From positions 1 to 38,948 of the forward strand of contig JAJEDJ010000052.1 in assembly GCA_022821545.1 (NCBI GenBank): a stretch of DNA of 38,948 nucleotides, read 5' to 3'. The position numbers and the translations under genes were made by a program. Positions 1 through 6,452 of the stretch are shown one piece after another. The stretch comes from Caldilineaceae bacterium. Lineage in GTDB: Bacteria; Chloroflexota; Anaerolineae; Caldilineales; Caldilineaceae. Each line of letters begins with the position of its first letter. The stretch's first letter is position 1. The notes below the pieces were generated by a model. The model had not been told where the DNA came from. It saw nothing but the letters and a program-made list of their open reading frames with translations, and ran no database searches.

Positions 1-270
1 GCAGCTGATGACTTCGAACAGGTTGCGGGCGTGGGGATTGCCGGACGGTCCGAACATGCGCATCAGACTCTTGGGCGGCTTGTTGGTGAGGGAGCCCAGT
101 TCCTCGAACCCGATGGTGGCGTTGATGTAATCACGCAGCACGATCTTGCCCGTATCAACGTCTCCTGCAAGAAGGCACTCGACGCCTTGCTTCAGCAACC
201 CTTCTCGAAATGCCGGGTCGCGTTCGGCGCGGACCTGCACGGTCTCTCTGAAGTCACGGGTGAGCGGCAT
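1..270 (-). CDS. HI1420-family addiction-module antitoxin (partial, runs off left edge)
   Basis: The minus strand from the ATG at 268-270 stays open for 90 codons to the window edge. The N-terminus reads MPLTRDFRETVQVRAERDP, followed by a stretch ending in KPPKSLMRMFGPSGNP. This arrangement (an N-terminal region, then an 'N/K-P-P-K-S-x-x-R-M-F-G-x-x-G-N-P' segment entering a helix-turn-helix) is typical of the HI1420/HigA-like DNA-binding antidotes of type II toxin-antitoxin modules. The start is supported by an AGGAGG-type ribosome site inside the 3' end of the toxin gene, only 3 nt separate the toxin stop and this ATG, and the toxin-first order is characteristic of HigBA/HI1419-HI1420 pairs. 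The protein should neutralise the toxin and repress the shared promoter. The C-terminal HTH core lies outside the window. Confidence 0.8.
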   Translation of the reverse strand, partial: MPLTRDFRETVQVRAERDPAFREGLLKQGVECLLAGDVDTGKIVLRDYINATIGFEELGSLTNKPPKSLMRMFGPSGNPHARNLFEVISC

Positions 271-273
271 CTT

Positions 274-603
274 TCACACCTCCTCCTGCTTGCGGCGCCT
301 GTACTCCTGCCAGAGTTCACGAGCGCCTTCAATGTCCCTCTGCTGGCGGTCTTTTGTGCCGCCACCGAGCAGGATGATCAATGTGTCCCCATCTCTGCCG
401 AAATAGACTCTGTAGCCTGGACCGACGTTGATGCGACACTTTAACACCCCGTTGCCAACGCCTCTGACGTTGGACAGGTTACCAGCCTCCATGCGGGCGA
501 GGGATGTCCTCACTCTGGCCGCTGCCCCGGCGTCGAGACCGTCGAACCAACGACCGAATGGACTGCGGCCTCGGCTGTCTACGTATTCTCTGATCTCGAT
601 CAT
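274..603 (-). CDS. RelE/ParE-fold addiction-module killer protein (HI1419/HigB-like toxin)
   Basis: This 109-residue protein has the usual length of the phage-derived Gp49-like/HigB toxins. It begins MIEIREYVDSRGRSPFGRWF and carries the family pattern 'R-x-x-x-G-P-G-Y-R-V-Y-F' (residues about 58-70), followed by 'LIILLGGGTKDRQQRDIEGA', the C-terminal strand and helix of these RelE-fold mRNA interferases. RelE-family toxins cleave ribosome-associated mRNA. It lies directly upstream of its antitoxin with a 3-nt gap, so the two are co-transcribed and probably translationally coupled. No Shine-Dalgarno sequence precedes the ATG, and the predicted transcription start falls on or beside it, which suggests a leaderless mRNA. 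The module sits next to transposase debris, which fits horizontal acquisition. Confidence 0.85.
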   Translation of the reverse strand: MIEIREYVDSRGRSPFGRWFDGLDAGAAARVRTSLARMEAGNLSNVRGVGNGVLKCRINVGPGYRVYFGRDGDTLIILLGGGTKDRQQRDIEGARELWQEYRRRKQEEV

Positions 604-609
604 GTCGAT

Positions 610-638
610 ATGGTAACGTTATCGTTACCATTGTGCAA
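610..638 (-). promoter_or_regulatory. Toxin-antitoxin promoter with embedded operator palindrome
   Basis: On the minus strand a -35 TTGCAC (633-638) and a -10 TACCAT (610-615) are separated by exactly 17 nt. Between and overlapping them lies a perfect 8-bp inverted repeat with a 4-nt centre, TGGTAACG-N4-CGTTACCA (611-630). An operator in the spacer is what an autoregulated TA module needs. Seven nt past the -10 is the toxin ATG itself, so the transcript would be leaderless. Confidence 0.6.
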
Positions 639-936
639 GGTTTCGTCTGGGCTTGTTGACATTTTGTTCGAGCCAGAACAGTGTAGACGCAAAGTGCAAG
701 AAAGCCATGAAACGTCGTGCGAGTTTGTCATAGCGAGTGAAAATGCGTCGGTACCACTTGATTTTGTTAATGAAACGTTCGACGATGTTGCGTTCTCGGT
801 AGCGGATTCGGTCATAGGCGCGTGGTTGCTTACGATTGCGGCGGAAAGGAATCACCACCTCGACCTGTTGAGCTGCGAGCAACTCTCGCAACGGGTCGGA
901 ATCGTAGCCTTTATCGGCAATTCTCTTTGTAGACAT
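625..936 (-). pseudogene. IS5-family transposase, C-terminal remnant
   Basis: The reading frame carries the end of an IS5-type DDE transposase: 'RIADKGYDSDPLRELLAA' (second catalytic Asp region), then 'VVIPFRRNRKQPRAYD', then 'YRERNIVERFINKIKWYRR' (the Glu of the DDE triad) and the closing 'ARRFMAFLHFASTLFWL'. Everything upstream of the first motif, including the first Asp, is missing, so only about the last third of the enzyme survives. The stop codon lies inside the right arm of the toxin operator. A GGGCTTGTTGACA sequence at 649-661 could be the right terminal inverted repeat, but no partner end is visible. The element is immobile. Confidence 0.8.
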
Positions 937-1016
937 CCTACTATTGTCGCCATTGTGACAGAACGAATCAGACGTCAACGAACCCTAGACCACGAAATGG
1001 GAAAAACAGGGTGCAT

Positions 1017-1136
1017 TCAAAAGGATGCGGCCGGCCGTTCGTGCAGCGTGTCGGCCGCGGCGGGGTCGCAGGGGCGGCCGGTCAGCGCGCTGCAGATGAG
1101 GCTTTCGAGGCCGGCCTCGGAGGTGTCGGTGGTCAT
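1017..1136 (-). pseudogene. Truncated N-terminus of a type I restriction subunit (HsdR-like)
   Basis: A 39-codon frame starts at the ATG at 1134-1136 and reads MTTDTSEAGLESLICSALTG, then RPCDPAAADTLHERPAASF and stop. The 'TDTSE-x-G-L-E-x-L-I' opening is the usual start of HsdR-type restriction subunits, which should be about 1000 residues. Homology ends abruptly near 1020, followed by unrelated sequence and then the IS5 remnant. The ATG overlaps the TGA of the upstream PIN gene (ATGA), so the full-length ancestor was translationally coupled to it. I read this as a restriction gene destroyed by insertion and deletion. The assignment rests on a short segment. Confidence 0.55.
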
Positions 1137-1651
1137 GTTGTGGGTCTCAAATCGAATTGAACACCGAGTTGGCGCAGCATTTCGAAGGTGTTCAGGTAAG
1201 GGACGCTAAACTGCCGGCAAACGTTGGGTATGAGTACCCTACCCTTTGCATTGGGATTAAATAATTCGTGTGTTACTACGACTGCATTGTGGATTTGGGC
1301 GTAGGCGATAAGCCATCCGTCCGCTACCCCTGCAAACCTACTTTCCGCTTCAGGCTTGAACTGCGAACTGTTCTGAATCCAGTCCATGATTGTCCCGTAG
1401 GCTGTTACGACGGAGGGCTCCCCTGAGAAAGCAAAAAGTGCGCTCGGTGCGTTCTGCGCCCACTGAACCAGGTCACTCGGTTTTGTTAATTCCGCAAACA
1501 CGCGGTCAATGCTGATCAAACGCCCAGCATGAAAGTATTGGAGAATGCAATCCCAAAACGCGGGACAGAAATCCGGCGCATAATAGTCATTGTGCGCGCC
1601 TATAAATACGTTGGTGTCCAGTACGAACAACGGTTGAACTTGTCGACTCAA
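1133..1651 (-). CDS. DUF4411 family PIN-like domain protein
   Basis: This 172-residue protein has the N-terminal strand 'LFVLDTNVFIGAHNDYY', with the first PIN acidic residue at Asp12. An 'RVFAELTKPSD' segment follows, then 'GVADGWLIAYAQIHNAVVVTHE' carrying the later conserved acidic residue and the 'VVTxE' strand of PIN-fold proteins. DUF4411 proteins are regularly found next to an ImmA/IrrE metallopeptidase, exactly as here. PIN domains are usually metal-dependent RNases, but activity in this family is inferred. The start is a TTG that overlaps the TGA of the upstream gene (TTGA), so translation is coupled. The 3' end overlaps the HsdR stub by 4 nt. Base composition is more AT-rich than the core genes of the window. 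The two genes probably act as a toxin-antitoxin-like or stress-response pair. Confidence 0.8.
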   Translation of the reverse strand: MSRQVQPLFVLDTNVFIGAHNDYYAPDFCPAFWDCILQYFHAGRLISIDRVFAELTKPSDLVQWAQNAPSALFAFSGEPSVVTAYGTIMDWIQNSSQFKPEAESRFAGVADGWLIAYAQIHNAVVVTHELFNPNAKGRVLIPNVCRQFSVPYLNTFEMLRQLGVQFDLRPTT

Positions 1652-2814
1652 AGGACAATCCCCATCTTTTTCGGCATCTGATCAAAAGTATCGCCTTTCA
1701 GATCGGTAAGGCTATATGCCTCCCGATACGACAAGCGCCCTTCCTTGGCGGCGCGAGCAACGGCGGCGGCGAAGCGAGGCCCAATGCGCCATCTTTGCGT
1801 GTTCCAGAAGTCCCCTCCACCACTCGAGGAAGGCTTTCCTATACCCTGGCCCTTGAAGCTATCATAGGAATTCCAAAAGGTATCCCGGTCGACCAGGTTC
1901 AGGTCAAGAAGACGACGCGCGGCGACGATGGCGCTCACCTTGAATTTCCGGGCGACGGCTTGATAGGGGTTGTCCCTGTTTCGGGCGGCTGGCCAGTACT
2001 CTTCCAGCGCCCGCTGCGGAACCAGAAACTCAGCGGCGACCTGATTGCAGAACCGCTCCGTTTCATTGTCCGCGGGCAACAGTCTGTCAAAAACGGTCAG
2101 CCCCGTTTCGCCGATGAAGAGGTGGGCTGCTTCGTGGGCAAGAGTAAAGATTCGAGCGGCGATGAAGTCAGCGTTGTTCACGAAGATGAGCGGCGCGTAC
2201 TCGTCCACCAAGGCAAAGCCCTGAAACTCATTGGGATCCAACTTTCTACTTGTATTGTTGCCAACGACCCCGTTGAATACCACCATTACGCCGACCTCAT
2301 CCAGTCTGTCACGCAGAAAACTGAGGGCGTTATGCCAACTGGGCCTCTGCTCGGCCCATCCATCCGCAAGATGAAGCGCTGCGCGCATGGCATCGGCGAC
2401 TTTGGTATGTGTGTCTCCCAGGCTGTATGCGCCGATAAACGGAAGCGGGTCTTCTTCGTCTTCGATCAGGAAGTCGCGCATCCAGGCTTGGCGGCGCTGC
2501 ATCTGGTAAATGGTGTCGAGGAGGTCCGGGCTTGGACGCTTGGGGGGGCCGTCGCCGCGCGTGCGGAAATCGCGAATGGGCAGCAGCTCGTCGGGCGGCA
2601 CCGAGAGGTAGAGATAGCCGAGAGGTGTATAGGTTTTGGCGGCCAGCTTGTCCGCCTGGGCGATGCTGATTTTGCCGGTTTCTTCCCATTCTGTGACGCG
2701 GTCTACATTGATGGGGAACTTTTTCGCCAGCTCCACTTGAGACAGGCCGGCCCGCTCGCGCGCCCAGCGGAGCACTTCAGGCTGTAGGGTGATCTGCTGG
2801 CGTCGGCTGGTCAT
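1648..2814 (-). CDS. XRE-type HTH regulator fused to ImmA/IrrE metallo-endopeptidase
   Basis: A 388-residue fusion. Residues about 10-65 form an XRE helix-turn-helix (LRWARERAGLSQVELAKKF). The C-terminal half is an ImmA/IrrE (COG2856) zinc peptidase with the HExxH signature TLAHEAAHLF around residue 227. ImmA and IrrE relatives cleave a partner repressor on signal, and XRE-COG2856 proteins are often encoded with a PIN or other toxin gene. That fits the coupled DUF4411 gene downstream. The chosen ATG at 2812-2814 gives a normal XRE N-terminus. Upstream in-frame ATGs at 2823 and 2847 are possible, and none has a clear ribosome site. It may control the PIN protein and other genes of the former restriction cluster. 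Confidence 0.85.
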   Translation of the reverse strand: MTSRRQQITLQPEVLRWARERAGLSQVELAKKFPINVDRVTEWEETGKISIAQADKLAAKTYTPLGYLYLSVPPDELLPIRDFRTRGDGPPKRPSPDLLDTIYQMQRRQAWMRDFLIEDEEDPLPFIGAYSLGDTHTKVADAMRAALHLADGWAEQRPSWHNALSFLRDRLDEVGVMVVFNGVVGNNTSRKLDPNEFQGFALVDEYAPLIFVNNADFIAARIFTLAHEAAHLFIGETGLTVFDRLLPADNETERFCNQVAAEFLVPQRALEEYWPAARNRDNPYQAVARKFKVSAIVAARRLLDLNLVDRDTFWNSYDSFKGQGIGKPSSSGGGDFWNTQRWRIGPRFAAAVARAAKEGRLSYREAYSLTDLKGDTFDQMPKKMGIVL

Positions 2815-2828
2815 GGCTGGCATGGCAC

Positions 2829-3130
2829 TTAATCTGGAGCGGCGCACACTTGCCGCCTGCGTCTCTTGAAATCGGTGTGAATTGTAGTTCCTTGCAAAGT
2901 AGACGTCAATGTGGACACCGCATTCTTTTTGAGCAAAGGAATCGCGATCTTGCCCATTTCGCCTGCTAGTGTTTCGAGGTTCCCTTTCTTGAAGCGCTCT
3001 GATAGCTTACCAATGATTGAAAGCAGAGGGTCATCGCAGAGGTCGTCTTCCCACGCATTATAGTAGATGGCGCGGAATTGGTCCTTTTCCAGTTCCTTTT
3101 GCCAGCGTTTGAGCGGGAACGTCTTGCCCT
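2829..3130 (-). pseudogene. KAP family P-loop NTPase fragment
   Basis: The frame contains 'GKTFPLKRWQKELEKDQF' followed by 'IYYNAWEDDLCDDPLLSIIG' and 'KIAIPLLKKN', matching the region just after Walker A in KAP NTPases (membrane-associated P-loop ATPases, often linked to defence). Only about 95 residues remain. The Walker A region is shifted out of frame: a neighbouring frame reads TGPPGQD where a G-x-x-G-x-G-K-T is expected, and the membrane segments and Walker B are absent. Upstream the frame continues open through low-complexity repeat sequence back to a GTG at 3399-3401 that overlaps the lipoprotein stop. A chimeric ORF of 190 codons is therefore formally possible but unlikely to be functional. 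Confidence 0.6.
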
Positions 3131-3136
3131 GGAGGG

Positions 3137-3300
3137 CCGGTGAGGAGGGAGGGGAAGGGCGAGGAGGGAGGGGAGAGGAGAGAGGAGTGAGAGAGGGAAA
3201 TGCGGGGAGGGAGGGGAACTGCGAGGAGTGAGGAACGGCGAGGGGAGAGGAACGGCGAGAAGAGAGAAAAGAGAAACTGCGGAGCGCGCACTCCTCCCTA
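3137..3300. repeat. Purine-rich low-complexity tract
   Basis: The plus strand is almost all G and A, built from degenerate GGGGAGGAGAG, GAGTGAG and GGAACGGCGAG words. Related tracts occur at about 4530-4575 and 6125-6250, each at the border of a duplicated or rearranged segment. Long homopurine stretches of this type can form triplex DNA and promote slippage. The frames through it are a compositional by-product. Confidence 0.75.
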
Positions 3301-3397
3301 CTCACTCCTCGCCATCGGGCTCGCTCATGCAACGAGACGCCCGGAGGTCGTTGACCACGGCGCCACAGCCGCTCGAGGGCCTGGCTGATTCGTTTGC

Positions 3398-4510
3398 TCA
3401 CTCCAAGCCATCATCACCATCACAACCTAACGGTGAATCACATGGTGGCTCCTCTGTTGGCTGTTCTACAGGCGGTTCAGTAATTGGTGTTGCTTTTACC
3501 GGTGGTGCAATAGTTGGTGTTGGTTTTACTACTGGCGGTTTAGAAGTTGGTGTTGGATTTTCTCTTGGTGGTTCATCCGTTGGTCGTGGTGTCGCCGTCG
3601 GTGGTTGCTGAGGTGTTGCAGTTGGTTGCGGTGTCGCCGTCGGTGGTTGCTGGGATGTTGCTGCTGGTTGTGGTGTTGACGTCAGTGGTTGCTGAGGTGC
3701 TGCTGTTGGTTGTGGTGTCGCCGCCGGTGGTTGTTGAGATGCTGCTGTTGGTTGTGGCGTCGCCGCCGGTGGATTTGATCTGCCTGAGGATGACCTCTGA
3801 GCAGGTGGCGCCGTCGGTGGAACTGAAGAACTACCAGCAGGAGCAATCGTAGGCGTAGGCGTATTGCTTATGGCCTCTGTGGGAGGAACAGCAGGTCCAC
3901 TTTTGTTCTTTGATTCCGATGATGATATTGCCTCCCCCGCTACAGCATTATTCAGATTGTTAATCGTTGTTGTCACGGCAAGCGCTTCCAAAGTCTCCGA
4001 ACTGTATATTACAAGGTAAAAATGTTCTTGAGGCGCTTCATTTCCTAATCTGCAAAACAGATCGGTACTTAGTCCGGTTAACGTTGTTGTATCACATATA
4101 CCATCCGCATTCTCTACATTGGATAGGAGATCATTTCCTCCTACAAGACCTTCCAAAGTCTCTCCGTTGTCTAAATCGTTAAGGACAACAGGACTATCGC
4201 TGACAAGATAGATATATGGAAATGAAGTCATACCCTCTGAACCTAACTTAACGTTACCCCCTTCATCGATGTTTTTGTATCTTATCCAGTCGGAAGAGTA
4301 TGTATGAAATTCAAGGGCGGCAAGACCTGGTCCCGAAGCTTGTTCAGGCGTCGCTTGAACTTCTTCTTTCTCACCTGAAGGCTGTTCATGAACTACCTGG
4401 TCCGCCTGAACGTTTGTTGTGTTTTCAACTGGAACATCGGCACATCCTGTCAGGAGAATCGCTACCAAACCCAGGGCCCAAAAGATTCCCAATCTGTAAG
4501 AGGAGGTCAT
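3398..4510 (-). CDS. Secreted Pro/Thr-rich lipoprotein, copy 1
   Basis: This is a 370-residue predicted lipoprotein. Residues 1-22 form a signal peptide (SYRLGIFWALGLVAILLTGC) with the lipobox L-T-G-C, so Cys23 would be lipidated and the protein anchored outside the membrane. Residues about 50-190 form a globular domain I do not recognise, with several cysteines. Residues about 225-340 are a Pro/Thr/Gln stalk of 14-residue repeats of the type ATPQPTAxxQQPPx, followed by PPV-rich segments and a short tail with two cysteines (PPCDSPLGCDGDD). The start with AAGGA 11 nt upstream was chosen over an in-frame start 26 codons earlier that lies in repeat sequence. AT content is clearly higher than in neighbouring operons, which suggests transfer. 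No promoter is visible, so it probably depends on read-through from copy 2. Confidence 0.75.
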   Translation of the reverse strand: MTSSYRLGIFWALGLVAILLTGCADVPVENTTNVQADQVVHEQPSGEKEEVQATPEQASGPGLAALEFHTYSSDWIRYKNIDEGGNVKLGSEGMTSFPYIYLVSDSPVVLNDLDNGETLEGLVGGNDLLSNVENADGICDTTTLTGLSTDLFCRLGNEAPQEHFYLVIYSSETLEALAVTTTINNLNNAVAGEAISSSESKNKSGPAVPPTEAISNTPTPTIAPAGSSSVPPTAPPAQRSSSGRSNPPAATPQPTAASQQPPAATPQPTAAPQQPLTSTPQPAATSQQPPTATPQPTATPQQPPTATPRPTDEPPRENPTPTSKPPVVKPTPTIAPPVKATPITEPPVEQPTEEPPCDSPLGCDGDDGLE

Positions 4511-4694
4511 GGTATGGGTGATCCTTTCCGTACGGCGAGAAGAGAGGAACGGCGAGAAGAGAGAAAAGAGAAACTGCGAGGCGCGCACTCCTCCCTACTC
4601 ACTCCTCGCCATCAGGCTCGCTCATGCAGCGAGACGCCCGGAGGTCGTTGACCTCGGCGCCACAGCCGCTCCAGGGCCTGGCTGATTCGTTTGC

Positions 4695-5807
4695 TCACTC
4701 ATGAATATCATCACCATCACAACCTAACGGTGAATCACAAGGAGGCTCCTCTGTTGGCTGTTCTACAGGCGGTTCAGTAATTGGTGTTGCTTTTACCGGT
4801 GGTGCAATAGTTGGTGTTGGTTTTACTACTGGCGGTTTAGAAGTCGGTGTTGGATTTTCTCTTGGTGGTTCATCGGTTGGTCGTGGTGTCGCAGTCGGTG
4901 GTTGCTGAGGTGTTGCAGTTGGTTGTGGTGTTGGCGCCGGTGGCTGTTGAGATGTTGCTGCTGGTTGTGGTGTTGCCGTCGGCGGCTGTTGAGATGCTGC
5001 TGTTGGTTGTGGCGTCGCCGTCGGTGGTTGTTGAGATGTTGCTGCTGGTTGTGGTGTCGCCGCCGGTGGATTTGATCTTCCTGAGGATGACCTCTGAGCA
5101 GGTGGTGCCGTCGGTGGAACTGAAGAACTACCAGTAGGAGCAATCGCAGGCGTAGGCGTATTGCTTATGGCATCTGATGGAGGAACAGCAGGTCCACTTT
5201 TGTTCTTTGATTCCGATGATGATATTGCCTCCCCCGCTACAGCGTTATTCAGATTGTTAATCGTTGTTGTCACGGCAATCGCTTCCAAAGTCTCCGAACT
5301 GTATATTACAAGGTAAAAATGGTCTTGAGGCGCTTCATTGCCTAATCTGCAAAACAGATCGGTGCTTAGTCCGGTTAACGTTGTTGTATCACATAAACCA
5401 TCCGCATTCTCTACATTGGACAGGAGATCATATTCTCCTACAAGACCTTCCAAAGTCTCTCCGTTGTCTAAATCGTTAAGGACAACAGGGCTATCGCTGA
5501 CAAGATAGATATATGGAAATGAGGTCATGCCCTCTGAACCTACTTTAACGTTACCCCCTTCATCGATATTTTTGTATCTTATCCAGTCGGAAGAATACGT
5601 ATGAAATTCAAGGGCGGCAAGATCTGGTCCGGAAGCTTGTTCAGGCGTTGCTTGAACCTCTTCTTTCTCACCTGAAGGCTGTTCATGAACTACCTGCTCC
5701 GCCTGAACGTCTGTTGTATTTTCAACTGGAACATCCGCACATCCTGTCAGGAGAATCGCTACCAAACCCAGGGCCCAAAAGATTCCCAATCTGTATGAAG
5801 AGGTCAT
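4695..5807 (-). CDS. Secreted Pro/Thr-rich lipoprotein, copy 2
   Basis: It has the same architecture and exactly the same length (370 residues) as copy 1: signal peptide with lipobox LTGC at Cys23, an unrecognised globular domain, a stalk of four 14-residue ATPQPxAxxQQPPx units, and a cysteine-containing acidic tail (ending GDDIHE instead of GDDGLE). Most differences between the copies are single substitutions, but the order of the variant stalk units differs, which points to gene conversion or slippage inside the repeat. The ATG has AAGGA 11 nt upstream. Only this copy has a recognisable promoter (5880-5907). After its stop a GTG overlaps as GTGA, opening a 29-codon frame (SKRISQALERLWRRG...) that also follows copy 1. 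Function unknown; a surface-exposed protein is the best description. Confidence 0.75.
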   Translation of the reverse strand: MTSSYRLGIFWALGLVAILLTGCADVPVENTTDVQAEQVVHEQPSGEKEEVQATPEQASGPDLAALEFHTYSSDWIRYKNIDEGGNVKVGSEGMTSFPYIYLVSDSPVVLNDLDNGETLEGLVGEYDLLSNVENADGLCDTTTLTGLSTDLFCRLGNEAPQDHFYLVIYSSETLEAIAVTTTINNLNNAVAGEAISSSESKNKSGPAVPPSDAISNTPTPAIAPTGSSSVPPTAPPAQRSSSGRSNPPAATPQPAATSQQPPTATPQPTAASQQPPTATPQPAATSQQPPAPTPQPTATPQQPPTATPRPTDEPPRENPTPTSKPPVVKPTPTIAPPVKATPITEPPVEQPTEEPPCDSPLGCDGDDIHE

Positions 5808-5879
5808 GGTATGGGTAGTCCTTTATGTTGGGAGCGTTCACTCCCTCTCTCTGGCAAAGATATGGCTTTCTCGCCGGCC

Positions 5880-5907
5880 ATCATCGAACTCTGAACCCAA
5901 CTGTCAA
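5880..5907 (-). promoter_or_regulatory. Promoter of the lipoprotein/accessory cluster
   Basis: The minus strand shows a perfect -35 TTGACA (5902-5907), a 16-nt spacer and a -10 GATGAT (5880-5885). It could transcribe lipoprotein copy 2, copy 1 and, by read-through, the accessory genes down to the PIN protein. The leader would be about 65 nt. Confidence 0.5.
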
Positions 5908-6025
5908 GAGATAGTATACACTACTCCATATAACTTTTGCATGTCATTTTTGGAGAAATCTGTGCTATTTCTATGCCATTTTCGAAATGGCCGGGAACCG
6001 GCTGCCTTGAGGCTTTCTCTGGGGC

Positions 6026-6119
6026 GGAAGGGCAGTTTTTGGTTTTTAGTTTTTAGAGTTGCGGCGGATGGAAGGGCAGTTTTTGGTTTTTGGTTTTTAG
6101 TTTTTAGTGCGGCGGCGAC
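6026..6119. repeat. T-rich direct repeat, two copies
   Basis: GGAAGGGCAGTTTTTGG begins both copies (6026 and 6070). Each continues with runs of GTTTTTAG and ends in GCGGCGG; the second copy carries one extra GGTTTTT unit. It is a noncoding tandem duplication of 44-50 bp. Confidence 0.8.
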
Positions 6120-6257
6120 TTAGGTGGCAGGGGAAGGGCGAGGAGAGAGCGGAGAGGAGAGAGGAGTGAGAAACGGCGGCGTGTGCGGAACGGCGAGGAG
6201 AGAGGGGAACTGCGAGGAGTGAGGGAAGAGGAGAGAGGAGTGAGGAGAATTGGGGCG

Positions 6258-6285
6258 TTGACAGGGGATCTTCACCTTGTATAAT
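6258..6285 (+). promoter_or_regulatory. Consensus sigma-70-type promoter of the catabolic cluster
   Basis: TTGACA (6258-6263) and TATAAT (6280-6285) are both perfect, separated by 16 nt. The predicted start is near 6292, inside the first of three 17-bp repeats, about 160 nt upstream of the first gene. A promoter this strong implies control by a bound factor or by the leader. Confidence 0.75.
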
Positions 6286-6286
6286 C

Positions 6287-6337
6287 ACACTCCAGGTATC
6301 GTTACACTCCAGGTATGGTTACACTCCAGGTATGGTT
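6287..6337 (+). repeat. Three tandem 17-bp repeats at the transcription start
   Basis: ACACTCCAGGTATSGTT occurs three times without gaps (6287-6303, 6304-6320, 6321-6337) and a fourth copy starts (ACACT at 6338). The repeats begin 1 bp after the -10 box, so they would occupy about -5 to +46 of the transcript. They are either repressor-binding sites or the product of local slippage. Confidence 0.85.
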
Positions 6338-6452
6338 ACACTGCGGCGGTGTTTCTCGGAGAGCGCGGGCGCGGCGGGTAGATGGTTGTCCTTATTGCTT
6401 GCGGGGGCGGGGAGGCAGGGGAGGAGTGAATTGCACGAGCGAGGTGGGTCTT

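Larger units (their letters stand above)
3245..5822. repeat. Tandem 1.28-kb duplication (copies 3245-4525 and 4542-5822)
   Basis: The two segments align at a constant offset of 1297 bp from end to end: the lipoprotein stops (3398 and 4695), the starts (4510 and 5807) and the downstream sequence ending in GAGAGGAAC (3245 and 4542) all obey it. Point differences are scattered and there is no net length change. Sixteen bases of purine-rich sequence separate the copies. Each unit holds one lipoprotein gene plus about 150 bp downstream of it. Confidence 0.9.
5808..6452. other. Intergenic region between divergent clusters
   Basis: This 645-bp stretch has no convincing gene. From left to right it holds the leader and promoter of the lipoprotein genes (to 5907, minus strand), an AT-rich segment (5908-5990), a T-rich 44-50 bp direct repeat (6026-6119), a purine-rich tract (6125-6250), a consensus plus-strand promoter (6258-6285) and three 17-bp repeats (6287-6337). 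The remaining 115 bp is the leader of the first propeller gene. Frames through it are low complexity and poorly coding. Confidence 0.7.

Noticed and set aside
1795..2787. Plus-strand frame opposite the XRE-ImmA/IrrE gene
   Set aside because: No family resemblance; the minus strand shows clear HTH and HExxH motifs.
4511..4588. 26-residue N-terminal extension of lipoprotein copy 1
   Set aside because: It is translated from repeat sequence, copy 2 lacks it, and it would bury the lipoprotein signal peptide.
6287..6337. Three equal repeats considered as a CRISPR array
   Set aside because: The 17-bp units are directly adjacent with no spacers, and there are no cas genes.
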